Shown here: positions 8,653 through 16,234 of the stretch, one piece after another
How positions within the stretch are numbered: position 1 is the first letter of the stretch
Layout: each line of letters opens with the position of its first letter
NCBI GenBank assembly: GCA_028277845.1
Contig: JANQFL010000093.1
Coordinates: 1-35,418, forward strand
Length of the DNA: 35,418 nucleotides
Direction of reading: 5' to 3'
From: Sneathiellales bacterium
Lineage (GTDB): Bacteria; Pseudomonadota; Alphaproteobacteria; JANQFL01
Translations under genes and position numbers: made by a program
Notes under the pieces: model-generated
Told to the model about the DNA's origin: nothing
Database searches by the model: none
Seen by the model: only the letters and a program-made list of their open reading frames with translations

Positions 8653-10320
8653 ATGAGCACAAACCCCGCTGCCGCGACAATTCCCGACGATATGGATGGG
8701 CGCCTGGCCCTGGGCGCCCAGGCCGTGCAGTCGGGCGATCTTGGGCTGGCCGCGGCCTGTTTTGCCGGCGCCCATGATCTGCAGCCGGAAAACCCGCAAA
8801 TTCTGCAGCACCTGTTCACCATTCTGAACGCACGGGGCGATTTGAAAAGCGCCGAGTCCGCTTTGCAGCGGTTATCGGACCTGGCGCCGCATGACACCAA
8901 CATTCTGTTCCAGCTCGGCATGCTCAAGGGGCGCCGCGGCAACAACGCCGGCGCTTGCGAGGATCTGGAAAAGGCCGCTGAAATCGATCCGGGCAATATC
9001 GCCGCCGAGACCTTTTACGCTGTCTGGTCACAGGGCATCGTCGACCGGTTTCATGAAGTGCCCGGCTTGCTGAACAATGCCGCCGAAAAGGACGGCCAAG
9101 GCGCACATCTGGGTGAGATCGCGGATGTGCTGATCTATCAGCAGCACTATGAAGACGCCGTCCAGCATTTGAAGACATTGGAGACCATCAAGGGCGGTCT
9201 CGACCTGGTGCAGCTGCGCCATATCGCCGTTGCCCTGAAGGAAATGGGCCAGGACGACGAAGCCAAACACGTCTTCGAAACGGCCATATCCGTGTGTGAC
9301 CGCATGATCGGCGAAACCTGGCCGGCGCCCACCACGCTCGACCAGATCCCGGCGGCCATTCGCCCAAAAGTGATGGAACTTCTGGCCTTGACCGCGCGGC
9401 TGTATTTCAACGGCGGCGCCGTCGATCAGGCGCGGGAGCTTTACAAGGCCATGGGCGCGGCGAGTAGCCAGACACTGCAATATGGCGAGCCCTACTGGCC
9501 CGATACGGATCAGCGCGTCGCCCGACTGCGCGCCATGATGCGGGGCCGTGATGTCGTGCTGATGTGCCATGGCCATTCGATCAAGGATTTCGGCGCCCGC
9601 ATCAAGGAAATGGATGGCCGAGACGCCTGCTTTGTCGGCATCAACCGTTTCGGTGTGTTGGAGAGCGAAATCCTGACGCCCGCCGGACGCAAACTGGAAC
9701 TGACGCTGTCCCTGACACCGGGCAGCATTCTCAAGCAGGGCGAAGATTTCGAGGCCTTTTTGTCTCGGAACGATTCCAATATGGCCTTTGTGTCGGGCAC
9801 CGCGATGAATGCCGCGTTTACGCCGGAGGAACGGGACAATCTGCGGACCCGGTTCGACGCCAAGCTGATCGCCGTCAACAACAACAACCTGCGTAGCGTC
9901 ACGCCCGACGATCCGCTTGGCGTGATCCAGGAGAACACCTTGCTGGCCGCCCTACCGCTGATCGTCGCCGGTGCACCGCGCCGGGTATTCCTGATGGGCG
10001 CGGACCAGCGGATCGATACCGACGGTTCGACCGATTCCCATTTCGGTACCAGGTCGGAGCACTTCAAATCGCCGGAAAAAACGGCCTTTGTCGCCCCCAG
10101 CGACGACCGGCGGTCCCTCAAGAACTTCGATCAGACCATGATCAACGACGCCAAGATCTGCGACCGGGACGTGGCCTATCAGGTCATGGCCATGGCGGCA
10201 CTGCACGGTTTCGAAGAGCCGGCGGTCTACAACGTGTCGCCGAACAGCAGGCTGGAGGCTTTCGAGAAAATCGACCTGGACCGTTTCCTTGAAATGGTAG
10301 GTCAGGACACCGGGAACTGA
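8653..10320 (+). CDS. TPR protein with DUF115/Maf-like glycosyltransferase domain, copy 1
   Basis: This 555-aa protein has TPR-like repeats over about residues 10-270 and then a DUF115 (MptE-like, motor-accessory-factor) domain from about 298 (DVVLMCHGHSIKDF, then VGINRFGVLE and FLMGADQRID). Maf/DUF115 proteins of Campylobacter, Helicobacter and Aeromonas are required for flagellin glycosylation with nonulosonic acids and are candidate transferases. The domain also faintly recalls GT42 sialyltransferases (CGNGPSL-type start). The more common GPSL appears here as GHSI, while the second copy at 22095 keeps GPSL. The ATG at 8653 is preferred over an in-frame TTG 21 bp upstream. The position inside a nonulosonate operon supports transfer of that sugar to protein, by inference. 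Confidence 0.72.
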   Translation: MSTNPAAATIPDDMDGRLALGAQAVQSGDLGLAAACFAGAHDLQPENPQILQHLFTILNARGDLKSAESALQRLSDLAPHDTNILFQLGMLKGRRGNNAGACEDLEKAAEIDPGNIAAETFYAVWSQGIVDRFHEVPGLLNNAAEKDGQGAHLGEIADVLIYQQHYEDAVQHLKTLETIKGGLDLVQLRHIAVALKEMGQDDEAKHVFETAISVCDRMIGETWPAPTTLDQIPAAIRPKVMELLALTARLYFNGGAVDQARELYKAMGAASSQTLQYGEPYWPDTDQRVARLRAMMRGRDVVLMCHGHSIKDFGARIKEMDGRDACFVGINRFGVLESEILTPAGRKLELTLSLTPGSILKQGEDFEAFLSRNDSNMAFVSGTAMNAAFTPEERDNLRTRFDAKLIAVNNNNLRSVTPDDPLGVIQENTLLAALPLIVAGAPRRVFLMGADQRIDTDGSTDSHFGTRSEHFKSPEKTAFVAPSDDRRSLKNFDQTMINDAKICDRDVAYQVMAMAALHGFEEPAVYNVSPNSRLEAFEKIDLDRFLEMVGQDTGN

Positions 10321-10323
10321 ACC

Positions 10324-11283
10324 ATGCAAGCCCACGGCATCATGTTTCATCACTTCACCGACGACCATCACCCGCCGGTGCAAGGCGCCATGACAGCGGA
10401 TGATCTGCGCGATCTCATTCGTTTTGTCGGCCGGCAGAACATTCTGTCCGCCAAGGAATGGCTGGATCGGGCGCTGAACAATGATCTGGACGCCAATCAC
10501 CGCTGCCTGACCTTTGACGACAATCTGCGTTGCCAATACGACATCGTGTTGCCGGTTCTGCAGTCCGAAGGATTAACGGCATTCTGGTTCGTCTATACGT
10601 CACCGCTGGAAGGCAAGGCGGAAAAACTGGAAGTCTATCGCCAGTTCCGCACCACGCACTTTACCTCCGTCGATGAGTTCTACAGCCGGTTCTTCCGATC
10701 CGTGTCGCAATCGGAAGAAGGTACAAAGGTGCGCGAGGCCTTGAACGGCTTCGATCCGCGCGGTTATCTGCCGCAATACCCCTACTACAGTGACAGCGAC
10801 AGGGTGTTCCGGTATGTCCGCGACCATGTCCTGGGCACGGAGCGTTACAACCGGGCGATGGACAAGCTGATCGCCGAAAGCGACACATCGGCCGCGGAGA
10901 TCGCCGACGAACTATGGCTCAACGCGGAGCAGATCAAGCACCTGCATGACACGGGCCACATCATCGGATTGCACAGCCATACACATCCGACCGTGGTGTC
11001 GGGATTGCCGACGGAAACCCAGGCCGAGGAATTCGAACGCAACCGCAAAGCATTGGCGGACATTATCGGCACGTCGCCGACCACGGCCGCACATCCCTGC
11101 AATTCATATGACGCCGCCACCCTGTCCATTTTCTCGGACATGGGCGTCCGCATGGCATTCCGCGCCGACCAGACCAAGACCGAACACGGGCTGCTGGAAA
11201 TGCCCCGCGAAGACCACGCCAACATCATGGCCCGTATGAAACGCTACACCGTCGATACGATGCCCGTCGCAGCATCATTTTGA
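10324..11283 (+). CDS. Polysaccharide deacetylase family protein (NodB/CE4-like)
   Basis: This 319-aa protein has a CE4-type metal site: TFDD at residues 63-66, with the catalytic-base and metal Asp, and HSHTH at about 217-221, matching H(S/T)xxH. A long insertion of about 100 residues separates the two motifs, and a late HPCNSYD segment resembles the RxPYG-like motif region. No signal peptide is evident, so it likely acts in the cytoplasm on a sugar intermediate or lipid-linked glycan rather than on wall polysaccharide. It starts 3 bp after the preceding stop and 9 bp ahead of the next gene, so it is co-expressed with the sugar operon. Removing an N-acetyl before another acyl group is added would fit, but that is inference. 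Confidence 0.7.
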   Translation: MQAHGIMFHHFTDDHHPPVQGAMTADDLRDLIRFVGRQNILSAKEWLDRALNNDLDANHRCLTFDDNLRCQYDIVLPVLQSEGLTAFWFVYTSPLEGKAEKLEVYRQFRTTHFTSVDEFYSRFFRSVSQSEEGTKVREALNGFDPRGYLPQYPYYSDSDRVFRYVRDHVLGTERYNRAMDKLIAESDTSAAEIADELWLNAEQIKHLHDTGHIIGLHSHTHPTVVSGLPTETQAEEFERNRKALADIIGTSPTTAAHPCNSYDAATLSIFSDMGVRMAFRADQTKTEHGLLEMPREDHANIMARMKRYTVDTMPVAASF

Positions 11284-11292
11284 GGACCGATT

Positions 11293-12327
11293 ATGAGCAT
11301 CAGAGTAGGAATCAACGGATTTGGCCGCATTGGGCGCTGCGTCGCCCGCTTGTGCGCCGAAAGCCCGGATGTGGATATCGTCGCCGTCAACGACATCATG
11401 GACGATCCGGAAAACCTGGCCTACCTCTACAACTACGATTCCACCTACGGCCGGGCGGAGAAGAAAGCCAAACGGGTCAATGGCAACGGTACGCTGGCCA
11501 TCGGCGAAGACCAGTTCCAGCTTTACGCCAAGCCCGATATCACCGAGGTGCCGTGGGACCGCGACGACGTCGACGTGGTCATCGATAGTTCCGGCGTGCG
11601 GGCCAATGTCACCGGCTGCCAAACGCTGGTCAACGACGAGAAAGTCAAGAAAGCGGTGGTCACCCACCTGCCCGACGGCGACATCGACCGCGCCCTGATC
11701 ATGGGCGTCAACGACAACGAATACGACGCCGACAGCGACCACGTGGTCTCCAGCGTCATTTGCGACGCCAACGCCATCGCTCACGTGCTGTCGGTGTTCG
11801 AGGAACAGTTCGGCATCGAGGGCGGTTTCGTCACCACCCTGCATCCGTGGCTGGCCTATCAGAACCTGGTCGACCGGGGTGTCAGCTCGCAATCCAACCC
11901 GGGCCATTTCTGGAAGGACTATTCGCTGGGCCGCGCCTCCATCGGCACCATGATTCCGAAGGAAACCACCGCGATGAACGCCCTGCGCCCGATCATGTCG
12001 GACGTGGTCGACAAGGTGCACGCATTTTCCTACCGGGTGCCGACCGGCATTGTCGCCAGCGCCGACCTGACGCTCCGGCTGAAGGACAATCCGGGACTGG
12101 ATACCATCGTGCAGTCGCTGGAGAACTACGCCGACAATTCGCCATACGTTTCCATCAACTACGAATCCCTGACCGCGCTGGATTACCTGGCGACGCCGTG
12201 GTCGGCCATTATCGACATGCAGTGGACCGCCATGTGCGACGACATGGTCAAGGTGGTGCTCTGGTACGACAACGAATGGGGCTACAGCAACCGGGTGGTC
12301 GACGTGGTGCGCCACGTGGCCGCCTGA
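11293..12327 (+). CDS. Glyceraldehyde-3-phosphate dehydrogenase-like protein with altered active-site context
   Basis: This 344-aa protein has the complete type I GAPDH fold signature: NAD motif GINGFGRIG at 6-14, catalytic Cys 157, partner His 184 (27 residues apart, as in ordinary GAPDH), FSYRVPTG with Arg 248, and the closing WYDNEWGYSNRVVD. The normally invariant SCTTN around the nucleophile reads ICDAN, however: the Ser and Thr flanking the Cys, which help bind phosphate, are replaced by Ile and Asp. The TTTH-type segment reads TTLHPW. It is probably a catalytic aldehyde dehydrogenase or reductase with a different, perhaps non-phosphorylated, substrate. Its place in a sugar-synthesis operon (GAGGA Shine-Dalgarno just before the ATG) argues against a housekeeping glycolytic role. 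Confidence 0.82.
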   Translation: MSIRVGINGFGRIGRCVARLCAESPDVDIVAVNDIMDDPENLAYLYNYDSTYGRAEKKAKRVNGNGTLAIGEDQFQLYAKPDITEVPWDRDDVDVVIDSSGVRANVTGCQTLVNDEKVKKAVVTHLPDGDIDRALIMGVNDNEYDADSDHVVSSVICDANAIAHVLSVFEEQFGIEGGFVTTLHPWLAYQNLVDRGVSSQSNPGHFWKDYSLGRASIGTMIPKETTAMNALRPIMSDVVDKVHAFSYRVPTGIVASADLTLRLKDNPGLDTIVQSLENYADNSPYVSINYESLTALDYLATPWSAIIDMQWTAMCDDMVKVVLWYDNEWGYSNRVVDVVRHVAA

Positions 12328-12355
12328 GCGGGATATCCGAGGAGAACGCGAAGAC

Positions 12356-13102
12356 ATGATAGCGGGACTGCTGATCGGCAAGGACAAGAGCGTCGGCATG
12401 CCGGGAAAGAACGTCCGGACCCTTCTGGGCCGGCCCATGGCGGAGTACGGCTTCATCGCCGGCCGCGCGGCCGGCGTTGACGCGTTCTATACCTCGACCG
12501 ATTCGCCGGGCATCGCCGAGATCGGCGCCCGTTACGGCGCCGAACACATCCAGCGCCCGCCGGAACTGGCGACACCCGACAGCCTGACCGAGGACGTACT
12601 GACCCATGCCTTCGGCGAGATGGAAAAGCGCGCGGGCCAGGAGATCGACATCGTCGTCCTGCTGTTCGCAAACGCGCCGGCCATTAACGTAAATTTGATA
12701 AAGGAAGGCCTGCAGGTGCTGCAGGAAATGCCGGAGTTCGATTCGGCCTTTTCCGCGGTGCAGTACAACATGTTCAGCCCGGCCCGGGCGCGCAAGGTAA
12801 CCGCCGAGCGCTCCATCGAATCCTTCGTCGACCTGGACCTCCTGGACAATGTCTCTTCGATCCGCGACAGCCAGGGCGACTGTTACTTCTGCGACCTGTC
12901 GGTGCAGGTCATGCGCCGGCGCTGCTTCACCCACATGGATGAAGGTATGCAGCCGTTCCAGTGGATGGGCCGCAAGTCCTACGCCTTGATGAACGACTTC
13001 GGTTTCGACGCCGACACAGAGTGGCAGGTGCTGGTGCTGGAACACTGGCTGCGTGAACACGGCTTCACCGAGACCACCATCCCCTACGAGCTGTCCTGGT
13101 AG
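12356..13102 (+). CDS. NeuA-like cytidylyltransferase (acylneuraminate cytidylyltransferase family), divergent
   Basis: This 248-aa protein resembles CMP-nonulosonate synthetases: MPGKNVRTLLGRPMAEYGF near the N-terminus, a YTSTDSPGIAEIGARYGAE block and a RPPELATPDSLTEDV block, in the usual order. The canonical start PARGGSKG is replaced by LIGKDKSVG, and the usual LLQPTSPLR by LLFANAPAI, so it is an outlying member. It should activate an ulosonic acid as a CMP derivative in the cytoplasm. A GAGGAG Shine-Dalgarno sits about 10 bp before the ATG. The next gene follows after 7 bp. A local AT-rich patch with uncommon codons occurs near 12,683-12,705. An SpsF-like enzyme at 16231 is a second nucleotidyltransferase candidate, so the division of labour is unclear. 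Confidence 0.72.
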   Translation: MIAGLLIGKDKSVGMPGKNVRTLLGRPMAEYGFIAGRAAGVDAFYTSTDSPGIAEIGARYGAEHIQRPPELATPDSLTEDVLTHAFGEMEKRAGQEIDIVVLLFANAPAINVNLIKEGLQVLQEMPEFDSAFSAVQYNMFSPARARKVTAERSIESFVDLDLLDNVSSIRDSQGDCYFCDLSVQVMRRRCFTHMDEGMQPFQWMGRKSYALMNDFGFDADTEWQVLVLEHWLREHGFTETTIPYELSW

Positions 13103-13109
13103 GCGACCG

Positions 13110-13898
13110 ATGCCGGAGACCAATTTCCTCAAACAAAAGCTCGACGGCGGCGCGTTGACCGTCGGTACCTGGTGCGCCATCCCCTCGCCCACCGTCACCA
13201 ACGTGTTGGGCCGGGCCGGTTTCGACTATGTCATCATCGACCGCGAGCACGGCCCGAACGAATTCGAGACCATCGAGAGCATGGTGCGTGCCGCCGAACT
13301 GTGCGGCTGTTCGCCGCTGGTGCGCGTCTCGACACTGGATGAGGCGGAAATCCTGCGCGCCCTCGATGTCGGTGCTCATGGTGTCATCGTGCCGCAGATC
13401 GAATCGGTGGAACAGGCCCGCGCGGCAGTTGCCGCCGCCAAATACGCCCCGGTCGGCACCCGCGGTTTTTCGCCCTACACCCGGTCAGGCGGTTATCACC
13501 ACACCCAGACCAACGCCGACAAGCAGGCCGCCGCCAACCGCGACACCTTGCTGGTGCTGCTGGTCGAGGGCCCCAAGGGCCTGGCGGCGCTCGGCGATAT
13601 CCTCGATGCCACCGCCGAGTCGGTCGGGTCCATCTACATCGGCCCTTACGACCTGGCCAACGCCATTGGGTTACCCGGCCAGGTGGATCACCCGGACGTT
13701 GTGCAGCGGGTCAGCGACAGTTTCAAGACCATCCGCGGCCACGGCGTCGCGCCGTCCACGCTGGCGCGTTCGCAGGCCGAGGTCGAACACTATGCGTCCC
13801 TGGGCGCCCGCATGCTGGCCTATCAGGCCGACGTCGGCGTACTGTTCGAGGCGGTCACCGGGATCGTCGACGGCGTCCGCCGCGTACCGGTGGCATAA
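13110..13898 (+). CDS. HpcH/HpaI-family aldolase
   Basis: This 262-aa protein has the class II pyruvate aldolase pattern of HpaI/GarL/RhmA: DREHG at 44-48 with catalytic His 47, VRV with Arg 72, VIVPQIESVEQA, GTRGFSPYTRSGG, LVEGPKG with metal-ligand Glu 153, and IGPYDLANAIG with Asp 181. These enzymes reversibly join pyruvate to an aldehyde to give 4-hydroxy-2-oxo acids in the cytoplasm. The ATG at 13110 follows the preceding stop by 7 bp; an upstream in-frame ATG at 13053 lies inside the previous gene and adds a non-homologous tail. With a GAPDH-like and a D-2-hydroxyacid dehydrogenase beside it, it may make or break an oxo-acid building block for the glycan. Substrate unknown. Confidence 0.82.
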   Translation: MPETNFLKQKLDGGALTVGTWCAIPSPTVTNVLGRAGFDYVIIDREHGPNEFETIESMVRAAELCGCSPLVRVSTLDEAEILRALDVGAHGVIVPQIESVEQARAAVAAAKYAPVGTRGFSPYTRSGGYHHTQTNADKQAAANRDTLLVLLVEGPKGLAALGDILDATAESVGSIYIGPYDLANAIGLPGQVDHPDVVQRVSDSFKTIRGHGVAPSTLARSQAEVEHYASLGARMLAYQADVGVLFEAVTGIVDGVRRVPVA

Positions 13899-13902
13899 CG
13901 AT

Positions 13903-14910
13903 ATGAAAAACACAGGGAGCAACGCCTTGATTGTCGGCATCACCGATTACGTCCGCCCGCCCTTCACCGTCGAACAGGATGCTCTGGGGGATAGCGTCGA
14001 ATTCGTCTATTTCGAAAGCGAGGACGAGAACACCTTCGACGGTGGCGACCTGGCCCGCCTCGACGGCCTGATGGTGTGGCACGCTCACATCACCGAACAA
14101 ACCGTCAGCCAACTGGACCGTTGCCGCATCGTTGTTCGGTACGGTGTCGGCTACGACAATATCGACACTGCCGCCCTGCAGGCCCGCGAGCTGCCGTTCT
14201 GCAACACGCCCGACTACGGCACCGAGGAAGTGGCCGATACGGCGTCCGGCATGATCCTCGGCCTGCAGCGCAAGATCGGCGCCTACGACGTGGCCTGCCG
14301 GCACTTCGACCAGGGCTGGCAGGAACACGTGCAACCGCCGCTTAACCGCACCAATCAAGTGACGCTTGGCGTGGTCGGCGTGGGCCGCATCGGCACGGCG
14401 GTGATGAACCGCATGAAGCCGTTCGGCTTCCGGCTGATGGGCTACGATCCCAACCAGCCGTCGGGTCACGAAAAGGCGATCGGTTACGAACGCGCCGGCA
14501 GTCTCGAACAGTTGCTCGCCGAGGCCGACATCGTCACCGTGCACTGCCCGTTGAGCGTCGACACCGCCGGCATGGTCGACGCGGACTTCGTCGCCAAGAT
14601 GAAGCCGGGATCCTACCTGGTGAACACCGCCCGCGGCGGCATCGTCAAGGACCTGGACGTGGTCTGGGACGCCTTCCAGTCGGGTCATCTGGCCGGCGCC
14701 GCCCTTGACGTGCTGCCCGACGAACCGCCCAAGGATCATCCCATGATCCAGGCGTGGCGCGCCTTCGACCCGGCCGTCGCCGGGCGCATCGTCATCAACC
14801 CGCACACCGCCTACTACTCCGAATCGGCCTGGTACGAAATGCGCTACAAGGCCGCCGAAACCGTCAAGCTTTGCCTGCAGGACGGCGTCCTGCGCAACCG
14901 GATCGTCTGA
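13903..14910 (+). CDS. D-2-hydroxyacid dehydrogenase (CtBP/phosphoglycerate dehydrogenase-like)
   Basis: This 335-aa protein has the full D-isomer-specific 2-hydroxyacid dehydrogenase layout: RYGVGYDNID and NTPDYGTEEVADTA in the substrate domain, a Rossmann motif GVVGVGRIGTAV, and the catalytic trio Arg (NTARGGIV), Glu (DVLPDEPP) and His (INPHTAYYSE). The phrase RYGVGYDNID and the PDYGTEEVAD block resemble the CtBP-like branch. It interconverts a 2-oxo acid and a D-2-hydroxy acid with NAD(H). The ATG at 13903 is 4 bp after the aldolase stop; a longer frame reaching back to 13228 is only an overlap with the aldolase gene. The natural hypothesis is that it acts on the aldolase product or a related oxo acid. 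The next gene is separated by an inserted element. Confidence 0.84.
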   Translation: MKNTGSNALIVGITDYVRPPFTVEQDALGDSVEFVYFESEDENTFDGGDLARLDGLMVWHAHITEQTVSQLDRCRIVVRYGVGYDNIDTAALQARELPFCNTPDYGTEEVADTASGMILGLQRKIGAYDVACRHFDQGWQEHVQPPLNRTNQVTLGVVGVGRIGTAVMNRMKPFGFRLMGYDPNQPSGHEKAIGYERAGSLEQLLAEADIVTVHCPLSVDTAGMVDADFVAKMKPGSYLVNTARGGIVKDLDVVWDAFQSGHLAGAALDVLPDEPPKDHPMIQAWRAFDPAVAGRIVINPHTAYYSESAWYEMRYKAAETVKLCLQDGVLRNRIV

Positions 14911-14950
14911 CGCCCCGCAAGTGGACACCCAGCCATGAACTACATCGACA

Positions 14951-15232
14951 CTAGAAGCTCGCATCTTTCACACTCCTTGCGCCCTGCGTCGCCTTGCGGC
15001 GTGCTGAATGTATGCGCGGGACGGGAAGAGCGTATCACGCCATACGGTCGAGCGGCACGCGCTTACAGGCGGCCGTCGCAAGGCGACCCAAAGGGCCGGC
15101 TGCAAATGACGACAGGGTGCGTCGAACGGCTTGGCCGTACTGCCGGTACGCCCGGCGCCGCTCTTCTGCCCTGTCGTCATTTTCAGCCGGCGCAGGGCAC
15201 AAGGAGTGTGAAAGATGCGAGCTAAGTCTAGA
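14951..15232. mobile_element. MITE-like element with 33-bp terminal inverted repeats and CTAGA flanks
   Basis: Terminal inverted repeats lie at 14956-14988 and 15191-15223 (32 of 33 positions match). Inside are two further inverted repeats: 14988-15001 with 15074-15087 (13/14) and 15096-15117 with 15169-15190 (21/22, abutting the right terminal repeat). CTAGA occurs directly outside on both sides (14951-14955 and 15228-15232), consistent with a duplicated target; three extra bases lie between the right repeat and the right CTAGA. No transposase is encoded. Joining the flanks at CTAGA restores an open frame from an ATG at 14935 into the neuB-like gene. I do not recognise the family. The duplication is inferred from short repeats, but CTAG is generally rare in bacterial DNA, which strengthens the case. 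Confidence 0.8.
15201..15217 (+). promoter_or_regulatory. Shine-Dalgarno and ATG supplied by the element's right terminal repeat
   Basis: AAGGAG at 15201-15206 is followed after 8 bases by ATG at 15215. Both lie inside the right terminal repeat and initiate the neuB-like gene. The presumed original start, ATG at 14935, has only a weak GTGGA upstream. Confidence 0.75.
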
Positions 15233-16234
15233 CCCGAATTCGACAAGACCTATGTCATCGCCGAGATGGCGTGTTCCCACGAGGGCGATACCAAGCTGGC
15301 GCGCAAGATCATCGACGGCGCCGGCCAGGCGGGGGCCCAGGCCATCCAGTTCCAGATCTGGACCCACACCGAAGTGGTGGTGCCGCACCACAACGATTTC
15401 CCGGTGATGCAGAAACTGCAGTTCAGCCACGACGACTGGCTCGGCCTGCGCGACCATGTGCGCGAGAACTACCCGGACATGCACATCATCGCCTGTGTCT
15501 ACGAGCCGGGCAGCACGAAGTTCGCCAACGAGTTCGGCGCCGACGCCTTCAAGCTGCATTCGGCCGACCTGTCGAACCCGGTCATGCTGCAGTGCGTCGC
15601 CGAGACCGGCAAGCGCATCGACCTGAGCGTCGGCGGCTCGACCATCGCCGAGATCCAGACCGCCATCGAGACCATCAACAATGCCGGCAACCGGGACATC
15701 TGGCTGATGTACGGTCTGCAGTTGTTCCCGACCACGCCCGACGTGGTGCACCTGAAATACATGATGAAGCTGCGCGAGCTGTTCGAACTGCCGATCGGCT
15801 ATCAGGACCACACCGACGGCGGCGAGCCGGGCGCCTTCCACCTGCCCGCCGCGGCCATGGGCCTGGGCGTGGAGATCCTGGAAAAGCACATCACCCACGA
15901 CCGTTCGTTCAAGGGCATCGACCACCAGGCGGCCCTGAACCCGGACGAGTTCGGCGACTTCACGACCATGGTGCGGGAAATCGACCGGGCCATGGGCGTG
16001 CCCATTCCGCGGCCGTTCTCGGAGGCCGAGGAAAAATACCGCATCTATTCCAAAAAGAGCATCGTCGCCGCCCACGACATTCCCGCCGGTGCCAAGGTCA
16101 GCCAGGACGACATCCGTTTCATGCGCTCGCCCGACATGGGCCTGCCGCCGGACCGCTGCAACCTGGTGCTGGGCCGCGAAACCAAAGCCGCCATCCCCGC
16201 CTACGCCCTGGTCGGCGAGGACGACCTGGTATGA
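15215..16234 (+). CDS. Divergent NeuB-family synthase with SAF domain, N-terminus rebuilt by an insertion
   Basis: This 339-aa protein has the NeuB TIM-barrel pattern: YVIAEMACSHEGD at the start, AIQFQIWTHTEVV, FKLHSADLSNPVML, GYQDHTDGG and ILEKHITHDR, then a C-terminal SAF (antifreeze-like) domain from about residue 280. NeuB enzymes condense phosphoenolpyruvate with an amino-hexose to form a nonulosonic acid. This one departs from the canonical LHCTSxYP and SDHT segments (LMYGLQLFPTT; GYQDHT), so its acceptor may differ from ManNAc-type sugars. Residues 1-5 (MRAKS) come from the inserted element; the ancestral start was probably MNYIDTRPEFDKTY. It overlaps the next gene by 4 bp. A canonical NeuB lies at 18027. 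Confidence 0.82.
   Translation: MRAKSRPEFDKTYVIAEMACSHEGDTKLARKIIDGAGQAGAQAIQFQIWTHTEVVVPHHNDFPVMQKLQFSHDDWLGLRDHVRENYPDMHIIACVYEPGSTKFANEFGADAFKLHSADLSNPVMLQCVAETGKRIDLSVGGSTIAEIQTAIETINNAGNRDIWLMYGLQLFPTTPDVVHLKYMMKLRELFELPIGYQDHTDGGEPGAFHLPAAAMGLGVEILEKHITHDRSFKGIDHQAALNPDEFGDFTTMVREIDRAMGVPIPRPFSEAEEKYRIYSKKSIVAAHDIPAGAKVSQDDIRFMRSPDMGLPPDRCNLVLGRETKAAIPAYALVGEDDLV

Noticed and set aside
12684-12698. A TTAA-N7-TTGA sequence resembling a CtrA box
   Set aside because: It lies inside the NeuA-like gene, has a mismatch in the right half and lacks the trailing CC. It forms part of a short AT-rich codon patch (INVNLIK).
13228-14910. A 560-codon frame suggesting a fusion N-terminal to the hydroxyacid dehydrogenase
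   Set aside because: The first 225 codons lie out of frame within the aldolase gene and are Arg/Pro/Ser-rich without homology; the dehydrogenase has its own ATG at 13903.
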